Below are positions 32,901-45,800 of a DNA stretch of 64,000 bases, piece by piece (position 1 is the stretch's first letter; every line of letters begins with the position of its first letter). The stretch is from Lepidurus packardi (Eukaryota > Arthropoda > Branchiopoda > Notostraca > Triopsidae). The stretch lies in the NCBI GenBank assembly GCA_023053545.1, contig JAKZAN010000007.1, positions 930,001 to 994,000 of the forward strand, in the 5' to 3' direction. The position numbers were made by a program, and so were the translations under genes. The notes under the pieces were generated by a model. That model did not search any database, had not been told where the DNA came from, and was given only the letters and a program-made list of their open reading frames with translations.

Positions 32901-35900
32901 GACCCGCTTTTTTCCTAGTTAGGATGTTGCAGGAGAAACTAACCAGATTGGCCTGCTTCTTCTTCGCTGGCTGACCCAAAATTATTAATCACATTCTGGC
33001 CTGCTCCACTCCCAGCAGCATTCGCATGAGTTACTGGTCTGTTGACGTTTTTTCAAACCAGGTCACACAGTTGCACAAAAAATCCATTTTAATTCAAGTT
33101 AGTTCCGAATTTTCATCAAACGATCAACAAACAAATCTTTGGTTTTACCGGTATGATGGCATGGACCCAAAAGTTATTCCTTTCGCTCCCGCTTCTAGTC
33201 CTAAAGCAGGATCAACTGACGTGGCCATATGATTAGCTGTTGAAGGCTTGGCTGGTAATGAAGTAACCAATGGTCTTTTCATGTACGGAGGATCATACTT
33301 GGGCATAGTACTTTTTCGCCTGATTTTTTTTTTTATCGAAAAGGTGATGCAAACAAAAAGAACGGGGAAACAACAAGAGAGACCAATCAATAGGAAAGTA
33401 CTAGCAATTTTCAGATTAATTTAGCATTAAGTGCTGTGTGCTTCAAAAGCTAAATGAAAGCTACGGACTCGTAACTGTTATCGAACTTCTGAGTCACGAG
33501 CATAGGCTATGTTGTGACGTGGAAATTGGCTGGTGGAATTTGACCTCAATGCTATGCGAACTTTACGCGTCGCTGTGTTTTTCTTGCAAAGCTTACTACA
33601 ACCCTTCCCCGGTACATTAAGCCCCACCCCTTGTCACAATCACAATCAACTATGTACAAGATATTCAGCGTTGTAGAGCTAAAATACGCCCTTTATCAGA
33701 AAAACTGTTTTAAAAAACTGCTAAAACGTAAGTTTGGATTAATCACAGTTAGTAGGAAAGACCGTTAATGTTCAACTCGATCAGACTACTATCAAGAACA
33801 CACAAGCTTCCTACAAAGCGGACTTGACCGAAGCAAAACTCAATGGTTCGGAAAAAAACGTTAGAAAAACATAATTACAGTACAGGAATTAAAGGAGAAA
33901 AACAAAGAAAGGAAAAAAATCTACGAGGAGGGAAGGTTGAGAATTAAAACCAAGATGCCAACATAAAACCTGCTGAGCCGAGTAGCGGTAAAAGAAAAAA
34001 GAGGGGGATTCAACTCAATAAAACTGAACGGCAGATAAAGTTGATGTTAGCTTTATTTTAGTAGAAGGAAAAGCTTAAAGCATAGTGGGGAAAACGCGAA
34101 ACGGTTTTACATTTTATTACGATTAATGCTAACTACGGTGCTTTACGTTATTACAGAATGTGGAAGGAGTGTCCGAGGAAGGCCAAGTCTGTTAAGGTTA
34201 CCAAACAAGGATCCTCCTTCCTGAAAAAATGCGTTTATTCTGTTTTTGCTGTTCTTCCTGAATCCAAAGTATGGTTTAGAAAAGCAAAAGAAAAATTAGT
34301 ACAAAGAGTTACGGTGTGAAGCTACAGAAGGAAAAGAAAAAGAAGGTAAAGTAAGAATATATGTGAGAACAGAAAGGTTGGCAAAAAAGGGCAAGGGAAG
34401 GGAAGGCGTTAACTAACCTGACGCAGAGCGAGAGGTTTCTGTGTACCACCACTGACCTGTAGCAGAGGGCCATCAATGCAAATACGATAAATACACCCCC
34501 TACCACCGACACCAGCATTGCCACTAGGTATACGGTGCTGCTTCCACTTGCGTCCACTGTCATATCACGAGTACCAATAAAAACAGTAATGAGGGTCCAG
34601 AAAGTATCCCAAATCAAGAGAGAGCCACAACAGAAAAAGAAAGAATTAACATCAGTTTTTCCGTAAGCTGGGCAATTTTTTGTTCGTATAATACCGTAAG
34701 AAGTTGTCTTCGTGGTGTTCTTTTGCCAATCGACCAAGGGCATTTCTGTGGAAGCAGGCGGCTGACCGGTACCGTGTGAGGGTTGGGGGGTGCGAAATAA
34801 AGCACCTTGTCCGTGTGTATCATGAGATCCATATTGACCCTGGCCCATTAATGCCGGGTAAGTTATGTTAGTTTGTGTTGCGCAATCGTGGCCGGTCCAA
34901 CCGGGATCGCAGAAACAGGTGTTGATGTTCGAGCAAACCTTGGGTAACAAACGCGTTCAGACGTTTTTTATATTAAAAAAAAAAATTACTTAAATTATAT
35001 AGCTTTACCCCATGTCCGGAACAATCAAGAGCGACGTTGTTGCTGGCACATTTGACTCGGTCGATAAAGGGATATATGCTGGTGCAGGTCTTATTGACAC
35101 ATACCTAAGAGAGCAATAGCACGCGAATAAGTTTGGATGTGAAGGGGTGGATAAAAGCATTTCGAGTGTCTAGGAAAAGGACCAGATGTAAGGAAACGGT
35201 CCTCTCCAACACTAAATGAAAACGTAGCAGTAACTAAAGAGCAAGTAATGCATACCAAATTTGATCCACACGGTGTTCCATCGCGGACTAATCCCAAGTC
35301 AGGTAGTTCTGAGGCTGCTGCCAAGTTGCCACTGATAACTCTGCCAAAACACACCAAATTCAAATAGTCATGTATAGAAATGGTTTTCGTTCAAATGGTC
35401 CATCATCAGCTTTTCTAGTCATGCATAATGAAACTTTTCTCGCCTCTTGCTTTTGTCTTACTTGCACTCAAATTCCTTGCCACCCATAGAAAATATGGTA
35501 CGCGAATACATCTGATCCATTCCGGCCACGATAGGGTAGCGCGATCCCATTTGACATTGTAAAGAACCGCACATGACGTTGCTAAACACAGAAAAAAGGA
35601 CAGGTTGTCAGAATTTTTGATAGATCACTTATCTCCTTAATAAGTTTTCCCATCTCATAGGTCACTCATCTCCTCCGGTCATTTCTCGGAGTGTTGAACT
35701 TACTCGTTTTCGCACTTGAGGTAATTGTTGGAAGTATCCACGCCACAATGCCCATTGATTGAACCCTGGGAATTGAACTGTTCGTAACAGCGCCGATCTG
35801 CTGCCACACCGCCTGCAAGGGTGGAAAGATATTCGATACAAATAATCTGTCATAGCACAGGTTTAGGTTGTCATGGTACACGACGTCGGAAAAAAAATGC

Positions 35901-38900
35901 AAGAATTTCTGCAACAGAGCCAAGCAAGTCAGTAGTAAAGGAAGAAGATAAGGAGGGAACAGAAAGGGAGGGGGTATAACATTCATCATTTGTTTAACGT
36001 ACCATATCCCCAGATTTGATGACACTGGTTATCTAATGTCGGACACACGCCTCCGAAACAATAACCTCTACCGCCTTCACAAGGGTTTCCATTCTTTTTA
36101 GAAATGTCTAGCGGACATTGCCCGGATCTCCCGTTGCACACTTCCGGTAAATCACATTCATTGGTTGCTTCTCGACACAAAGTACCCTTCGCACGAAGCT
36201 GTTTCATGAAGACAAATAAAACACAAGTACATTACTCTCAAGTTGTGTGGACACTTGCAAGCTCTGCGGGTATAAAATAGCAAACAAACCAAAAATACCA
36301 AAAATAGATCTATGTGTATAAAATGTCTTCCTTTTCTTTTCTTCTTGGCATTAGTCCGCACCCTTTCTAGTTTCTAACTCTTAACAGCGGAAACATTCGC
36401 TTGAGTGAGTTTTGGTACAAGAAAGGGGACTTACCCGACAATCATCACAACAAGGTCCTGACGCACACTCCGCTTCTACCGTTAATTTACACGTAATGGG
36501 ATCGCAACACGGATCAAACTCGTGGCACTCTTCAATCGTGCCGCAGTCGCATTCTTCTCCGTCCTCCACAATGCCATTACCGCATGTACGAAAGTCATCC
36601 AACTACCAACAAAACAGAGCAAAACATATACGCTTCCATCTAACTACGTTCGAAGAAACTTAGTTGCGCAGAAGAAAACGAAAACTCAACTTGTTCCCAA
36701 GCTTTTCGTAAAAAAGAACAGATTGGTATACAAAATCGATAGGAAGACATAGTTTAACGGTAGAAGAAGTACGAAAGAAAATGTCGGAAAAGAGCTTACA
36801 AATAATGGACTTACAATGCTAGGGCGATTAATTAGACAGATGGCGTGTCCCACACGGAGTGTATCAACGTAATCTGAGAGACTACATTCGGAAAATTTAT
36901 AGGGCTGTACATTATCTAAGCCCACAATGGATTGCGCCATTATACATCCGTGCCAATCAGCGCAGTGACAATCTTCACCTAGGTCATAGAGATTGAACCG
37001 ACGAAATAAATTAAGAAAGCAAAAGTCGAAAATAAAAAATATATATATATATATATATTATGGAGCGGCTCAATCGTGTCAGGAATTTATCATCAAATTC
37101 AACCCTACCACAAGTTTGAATGTCCGAAGGAAACATCCGACATATAGAGCTCCTTTGACTTCCTTAATTATGAAAAAACCTAAATTTGACAAAGAGAGAT
37201 TCCAGGAAAGGAGAACAGACAGAGACGCTGGCAAGCAACGGAATGAGGACTTTAAAAACTAAAAGTAGACAGGCTAGTCAGACAGCTCCAAAGAGTATTG
37301 TACATTAAAAAAAGTCTTATTCAACGTCACCCAACCAGCAACAGCTAACAAGTAAAAAGAGGGGAAGCGTTAATTAAACATGCCGAGTATAGCGAGGCCA
37401 GAAAGCCGTAAAATTCCTAGTCTTTTTAATGTCGCCCAATTTTTCTGCTTTAAAAAAAAAATCCTACTGTATAAGAAAAATGTCATCCAGCTTGAATGGA
37501 AAACATGCACGTATATATGTTAAACGACCCACGGGCTTACGGTCTGCCAAGTCTTTACGTCTTTTTTTTTCTTGGAGGCATTTTTTTTAATGATGCCCTT
37601 CCTTTTTTCACTCTTTTTATTAGTCAAATTTTCGCGGCAAGTACTTTTCCTTATGCCCTTTGATTATAACTTTTCCCCCTCTTTTTTTGAGACTCGGCCA
37701 AGATTAAAATGGGAATACGAAGTCACATTTTGGAGAAACTATTTTCGTCAAACGAATTCAAGAAACTTGCTTTCCTTTCTAATAGCATCCTCTCTTTCTT
37801 TTCTTTGCTGGATTTTTCTTTCTACTATACTTACGTCCGTCGTCATGCCCCATGCCGACATTATGTCCAATCATGTGCGCCATGGTTCCCGCCACTAAAT
37901 GAGGTTCGTAGGGACTCAAATCCACGCTAATCCCAACAGCTTTTGCAGTGCAGATGGTATCGGGTACTGACATCCCCGACGCACCAGTTGGAAATGACTC
38001 ACCCCTATCAATAAAAACACGTGTCTAATACGGTTTGGTCTTCCGTTAAACCCGCACCCTTTCATGCTTTTCATTAATAGCGCCCGTGGAATATAAACGG
38101 AAAGGCAGCTCACTACCCTGCAGGAATAAAAAATTCCAGAAAACAATGGAAAAAGAAAACTTACGAGAGCAGTTGTGTGGTATCTTTGTCGACTTTGAAG
38201 AGTTTGCGTGAGGTGTAGTCGTTGAAATTGAGCAAGGCACGGTGGATGTCCTGAGACTTGTCCACTAAGGCCTGATTTTCACTGGCCCATGTTTCGATGT
38301 ATACCACGGAAATGCGCGTATTTAAGGTACGGAAATACTACAGTTAGCGGAGAAAAGGGAAAGGCTTAGCCAACAAGACATCTAAAAGCAGAGCTGTTAC
38401 ATGAAGTCGAACTACTACGTACCAAATCCGCAATATTTGCAATCTGAATAGCATCATGTACAACTTCGATCCGTCTGCTGCCATTTCTCTTCTCAAACTG
38501 AAAAATTCCAAATAAGTAAGCTTAAATAAGTGAAATAAGACAAGGAAGTCCAATTTTGTTCACTTTCTATCAAGTAACACTAAGAAGGGCTGCGCCAAAG
38601 GAAATAAACGATGTTTACCATGGCTTTGTCCAAAACTAGCGCTGTCTCTACATATTTGGTCACTTCACGTACGTCGCGTTTATACCGTTCATTAACTGAT
38701 TTGGGGGTTTTCCCCTTTCGATAATTTCTCAGTCCCCATTCCAGAGATCCCGTATTGCCACATTGCTGCTTTAGTTTGGCGCGGGCCTCGAAGATCACAT
38801 GCGGATGCTTACGCTGCAACAGGAGCGGATTTTGAAGGGCAAGAAACACGGGAAGAGGTAGGAGAAGGAGAAAAGGGGATGCTTTTAATGTCGAACGATA

Positions 38901-39803
38901 ATTCGTAATGGAGCTAGTACAATACCGAAAGATCGCCTCCATAAAATGGGTGGATTATAAAAGTTTCATTGCCCACATGAATAACCCCCGATACTCCGTT
39001 ACACGTGCGAAACGCAGCCGTTGCTCCTGGATAATCCTTCACGGAACCATGGTAATAGCAGTGTTCAATCTCCTAGAAAATGAAGGAACCCAAAGTTTGC
39101 GTCTAATCAATACACGTCTTAGCAGTATATGCGTCGTTTCTCAGTCCAATAAATTCATTGTTCTTTATTGGGCCATTTTTACGCTTCGATCCCCTTCTAC
39201 GATACTGCAATGTACGTACATTCCCTTAATCTATTTAGTGTGGAGCAAACCAGAACCGAAAAGGAAAAAAAAAAGCTCGGCTCGAAAGCAAAAGCGATCA
39301 AATAACACCCACGAAAGTATTTTCTCATCAAACTCTCCCCCCACCCCGGGTACAATAAGCCAAGCTAAGTGTCCTCCGTCATCGAATCGTTCCTGATTAT
39401 ATTTTACGTTTCAAAAGGCAACACTTGAGTAAAACGAATCGTGTCTAAAAGTTGATGGAATAAGGGAAGCTATAGGGGATATCTTCAGGCTATACATGTC
39501 TCAATCGCCCACATATGTATGTGGTATGCGTTGGGAAAACAAAACCAATAATTTGCTGGTCTTGTCCACGTCGTGTACTTGTGTAGGGCGAAGGGAGAGA
39601 GGAGGGAAGCCGAAAAGCAGCGGCAAGCCAAACCAATTGCTGTTGGCTAACGTCGGAGATAGAGAGAACCTGCTAGGAAATTCAGGTAACGTATCCCTTT
39701 AGAGGCTCTAAAAGAAACAAGAGGCAACGCTGGGAACGCCAAACGGGGAGACAAAAGTGGTCCGGAAGCCGGAACCGGAACAAGAACATGACTTTGGTTG
39801 GGG

Positions 39804-39839
<36 letters not shown>

Positions 39840-42800
39840 GTCCTGCTCCTCGCTGAGGCTAAGGAAGAAAAATGATAGCAAGTTTCTAGCTGATGCGGAC
39901 CCAAGGATGCTGGAAGTTAAGTGTAAAAGTAGAGTGGAAATTTGCCACTTTAGGGGTTCCGTCCTAATCATCAATCAAGACTCACTTCGATGCTTGCCAA
40001 TGCATATACAGTTTTGATATCCAGTGTTGAGTTCATGAAAGCCTATAAATGCTAAAACGTTCTGTGAACGGTCTTCAGCTGATGATTTTTTCTCATCCCC
40101 CTAATCTCCGCGGACTGTTTAAACGGTGTTTTTTTTTTTTAAGTTCTGACATTTCACTCCTCTCTTGATAGCTTCCTTACCAGCAAGAATGACAGCTAGC
40201 GCTTACAGAGATCCCGATAACTGCAGCGCAGCAAGCCAAGCCAAAGACGAAGCTTCCTTTCAAGCACAAAATCTCCCTGTCTTCCGCGTTGTCGTTGTCG
40301 TATGACGTGTGTGCTCATATCTAGGAAACCTAGATTTGCATGCGTACGTAGGTGGATATATGAGTGCAAAGGCGAAACACAAAAACAGTTGAATTCACTT
40401 AAAATTATCTCTCTCCCCCTCTCTCTCTGTGCTTCATCTCTTTCTGTTTCTCCCTCTCAAATCAACCCTTTCTTACACACTACTTTTGGTCGTACTTCTA
40501 TGTTTTTTTACCTATCTCTCTCGTTTTACCACTTTCTTTCTTGCTCACCCCGGTCCTATTTCTTCCGTTTTCTTTCTTAGCTATCTTACTCACTCTACTC
40601 TCTTGCCAATCTATCCTAGCGTCGCTTACTTTCCCCATCCTCGCTTTCTCTCCCGTGTTCTCTATCTCTCTCTCATATTCTCCTTTCTCTCTTCACTTTC
40701 CTCTTTCCGCTTTTCCGCGTGTAGGCTTGCGTAATCGATACTGTTCTCAACTCATTTCCTTCCATCAAGAAGGGAACGATTTTCGCGGGAGTATTTTTTA
40801 GTGCAATCTTCCGTGCGTAAGTACGCAGCAGTTCTATATTCGGCATCACACCATTCTTATATCCTCCGACTTATTAAAACCTGCTAGTAAGTTCCTGTTT
40901 TGGTTAACACCTTTCAGGCCGGACAAGTACAGATTTCAAAAGCCATGAAAATGCTGAAACAAAAAAGAAAATGGCGCCTGGTTGGACTTGGCCTTTGACT
41001 TTTCTGCGTTTATGTTTATTCCTTTTCAAGCTCGAAAAACTAATCGTTTTCTCCTATTTTTTTCGATGAAGAATCATAACAAGTGTGTGGTCTTTTTTTT
41101 TCTTTCCCATTCCTTTTAAGCTTTGGGGCGTTTTATCCTTCGTTCTCTCTTTCAATCCAGGCTAAAGCAACTTAGCGGAGAAAAGTTCGTACCTCATCCT
41201 AATGTTGCTTTTGCGTCATCGTTGTCGACGACGCTTTGCCTTTGCTTGGCAGCTTTCAAGAAAAAACAAACTGGAAGAGCCTTTTCTCTACCGGTCTCCT
41301 CTCCAAAAGACATATATAACTCATTCTTCAACTCAATCCCCCCTTTTTTTACTAGCAAAACATATAGCTTGATAGAAACTGATTCGATCAGAAACAATAG
41401 AACGGGAGATAGGATTGCTCTAGGAAACTTGACTGTTCGCTTGATATGTCTGGGCGAGAAACTGGAAGGAAAAATAAAACAAAAAAGTTCCAAATTCTCA
41501 ATCATCAAAAGTTTACCACCAAAGAACAAATCAAAAGTTGGTGTTTTCAGCTCCGCCTTTTGACCATCAAACAAAAAACGCTGTTTCTCAGAAACCCCAG
41601 TGGAAATTCGATAGCTTAAGCCCCTTTTAGAAGTCACCGTCATCACATCTTTGCATCGCAAACAATGCAAAAATGTTAAGTAAGTTTAATCTGTAGAGAG
41701 CAACATACTTGTTTGGATATCTGCTCCGCTCCTCCAGGCAAAAAGTGTTTTTGGATCAAATTAGGTGCCAGTAGTTGCCTACAAGCGGCAATAAATTAGA
41801 ATTCATACCGTGAAATTATTACTTATCTCGAATCGTAAGAAATTTCTTACGTGTTGAGCTCTAAATCCAGGCGAAATTTGTGACTAAAGGCTTTGATGAG
41901 CAACGACGTTCGATGAAAGTGTTTTCCAGCTTGCTATAACCAGGAAATGCAAGAAACAAACACAAAAAAACGACAAGAAACTTCATTAACGCTTCAGTGC
42001 AGGCGTTTTATGCATCGTTATTAACACGTCATTGTACTACATAATTCCTACATTTTCGCTTCCCTATCGAGTAACGTTATTGCTCACGGTACACAAGGAC
42101 ATAGCTTTAGAGTTATGTTAACGGTATGATCATGATATACGTTTTGACATAACAAAGGCTGCAAAAAACAGCCATAAAAACAAATAAAAGGACTAACTGA
42201 AAGCATCAGGAATACAAACTAAATAATAAATAAACCCCCCAAAATTCTTCCCGCCCACATTGAATAGGTAATCAGATGACTGTCAAGACAAGAGATTATT
42301 TATGCTGAAGATCCCAGCTGCGTCGTCCGCGAAACAGGCGTTAACATAGTAAATGAGACAGGTGCAACTGCTCCCATACACTCCACAGCACGATACCCGT
42401 TTACTTTAGTCTAGCTCTAAGCAAGCTTGTTCTCCTTCTCGGGCAACATTTCTTTGTACTGTTAGAAAACAACGCCAAAATTAGGGCTTAAATTGCCCTC
42501 TAGACAGTAATCAGGTCACAAAAAATTTCCCTGGCTACTTCGAAGACATTTTCGTGTAACGTGAAAAGCCTAAGCACCTCAGTTGACTTTTGTTTCCTCG
42601 TGCTTCAATTGCTCAATAGGCTATCTTATTTGCATGTCATCTGCTAAAGGGCTAACTTTCAATCCATTCCGTAGGATTTCGTCAACATCGTGCTACCCAA
42701 GTACAAAGTAATCTCCTGACAAGAAAGTTTATTGTTTGAAATGAGCGCGTAAGAAAGTACTATGTTCAACGGTTAACGGCTAGAGACGTACGCTATGCGT

Positions 42801-45800
42801 CAGTTTTCTACTGAGTAGCACTGCAGCTCTTAGAGATTGTGGCAGAAATAATAATTCAATCCCGTCTCTTAATGGAATCAAGTAGCGCATGGTCTCTTAG
42901 GAACTTACGCTACGCTGCACAAACGCTCCAATTTATGTTCAGCAAAAAGAACCAAGTTTCTCCTAGAAGGTTTTTGCAAACTGCGTAAAAAGAAAATTCC
43001 ACTTTGCAAAGTATAGATGTCCAAAAAAAAGTGCTTGACGTTAAAGATGATTACTTCTTCGACTGATATGGGCCTACAAAATCGTCGTGCTATATAATAG
43101 ACCCGGATACACTGTGCGAAAATGCAGTTATCTAGCTAGGTAAAACAATGTCCCTGTTTTTCTCCATGCGTCACATACAAAATCATACAAACACACAGCA
43201 AACAGTGAAAAAAGCCGTCCAGAACTGAAGCTGAAGAACAGGTTGACTCAAGCCAAAACAAAACTAATAATAATAAAACTAAAATAAAACAGTAGCGAAA
43301 CGTGCCAAAATTGGATTGTCTCCGAAGGAAGAGGCAGGTTATAGTCAAAAAACACCTTGGAAATGGGGAATGAAATATTATACCTGCGTACTTAATCGCT
43401 CGTTTCTGGCTCCTTCAAGGAAACGGTCATAACTCTGCAAGGCAACGTTTAAAAAAACTGCTGTTACAAGCTACACAAGGTTTGTCAAACTTGGAGAATT
43501 CATACGAATCGGCGCTCGAAACTAATAAAAAAAGGAATTGCTAATAATCAAGTGATCTCACTTATAGCCTACCTCCACCTGTGATGTTATTTGGGGAAAA
43601 TAATACATATGCCATGGATACGTGGGCTTCCTAAGCCCGTTTAAAAAACACAGGAATGAGAGCAAGACGTGGTTGTCAAAAACCCTTTGTTATTGCTCAC
43701 AGAGGTTCAATTGTTTGCTGGCCGTGAACAAAGTGTCGGACGTATACGGATGGACATGCTATTAAAAAAGCAGGCCGAACCGCCATATAGATTGGATGTC
43801 AAGTGAACGTTTGTCTTAAAACGTCCAGTTCAATAGGAATGCACAAATAAAGTAGAAACACATTCCTCATAGGGTAACATATCGAAAGGTTAGACAAACT
43901 AGAAGGTCGCGGATCGGTTTAGCTTTTTAAGGTTGAAAGAATATTTTTAGGATTTGCAATAGGCAATCTTATAGAAAATGGAAAAAAAAAGTATACACGA
44001 AGCCTCTGGTGGAAGCTATAAGGCTGGCCAGAAGCAACGCATTCTATAATTGTAAAGCTTAAGTTGTGTCCTTTTAAGGGTAGTACTGGAAACGCGGCCA
44101 ACAGAGTAGCACAAATACAAGAATAGTAATGAGGTTCCGGGCGATTCTAATGGATTGAGTATTATGATAAACGAGCAACAACGGTTGATAGTTCCGTCTT
44201 TTACATACCTTGGTGGTACCAATCTCCCGGGTGGAAATTCCCAGTTTCTCATGATGCCGCAATTGCACTGGGTAAATAATCCTGTAAAACGACGTTCCCA
44301 TACTCCGAATAAGCTCTTGGTTCTCTTTGTGTTGCCGAAGGAGTTTCTCCACTTCACCTACAAAGAAAAGATGCCAACAACAATTAGATGCGAAAGTTAT
44401 GTATGCAATTAAATTATCAAAACTGTTATTCCCCGGCTCCAGAATGAGAGGAATGTCTCTAAGAATAATCGCATGCAAAAAAAGCCCCACTTTTGTGGTT
44501 TGTTGCAGAAGACTAAAAGCCTTCTTCCAGCAAGTAATTCATTTCTTGGCAAAGCCCAAATCTTTTGCATTTTCTTGGGTGTCTTTCCGCTTCTTTCTGT
44601 GTTTTCCCGAAGCTTGTGCCATTCTTTATACAAAACCTCGCTTTCAAGATCGTAAAACAGCTAAAAGCTTTGGCCCCATTTTCCCTGGGTATTGTACTTC
44701 TTCTCCAAAGCACTTATAGAGTGGCGGTCGGGGCTGTCAATACATCAATTGCGAACCGAGATTAATTACACCAAACTCTTCCACATCCTAAGGAAGTGGT
44801 AAACTTGGATGTTGATTAAGTAATCAATATCCAGCTCGACACGGAGGGCTGAGTTGAGAGGTGGAGGAAACACCCACCTAGACTGCAACTTTTACTTACC
44901 TACAGGAGCTTCCTCATTCCAAACCGAATCATCCAAGTCATCCATAGGATCTGTCAAAGAGATGAAGAACGAAAAGCTAATTAGAAAACAGAAACAAAAA
45001 TTGGGAACAAAGTCCAGACCCAAACCAAAATATAACAGTTTAGGAATACACTCGATAACACTAAGTGAGCTCAGTTTGGCAATTTCATATTTCCGGTATC
45101 AACTTCCTAGTATACGTTAGCTATCCTACAGGATTCAGGCTAATAGTTTTCCGAAGCAGTTGGAAAAATAAAACTCCTTAAAGTAGGGCAATAGGCAATG
45201 CTCAAGCAGTAAACAAAGGCATGCTGGCTATGTGAACGACGTCAAAAAGTCACGTGATCCACTTGTTTAAAATTTGTCTTTTCTATAGCTTAACTACGTA
45301 CTAGTTGGCAAGGAAAAATTCACTAAAAACGTTTTTTTTGCCCTGGTTATTAAGATAAGGTGGTTATGTGTCGGCATGTAACCTTTGAAGTGCATAAGTT
45401 GGCATTCAGAGTATCAGTAACACGTGGAACATGAAGAAGGCTCGTCACAAACACGTCACCTAATTCCTAATCAATATTTTGCGAACAAGTTAAACACTTG
45501 TCATCCCCATCTTTCATGTACGTAACACCCGCTTCGAAGTATGGAAACTTGCATGCGTTTCCCATGGCAAATAACCGGCTAGGAGGAAGCAAATTGCTGG
45601 CCTAAATTGCTCGTCACATCTCTGAAAGTCTCCTCAAACAAACACGTGTAAAAGCCCTTTACCAATTACCCTTCAACACAAGGTCTGGCTTATAACAGCG
45701 CCAGAACCTTCCGTCTGCTCCCAAAGCACACTCCGACCGCCAAGTCGGTGTGTGAGCACTTTGCACAACAAAAGACTTGTCTAGTACCACAAAGTGTAGA

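Noticed and set aside
39647..40017. Poly-Pro and poly-Gly frames
   Set aside because: Produced by the 39-base G run in an ADAM intron.
40302..40801. Three overlapping frames of 86-101 codons
   Set aside because: Produced by the polypyrimidine tract, which lacks stops in all phases.
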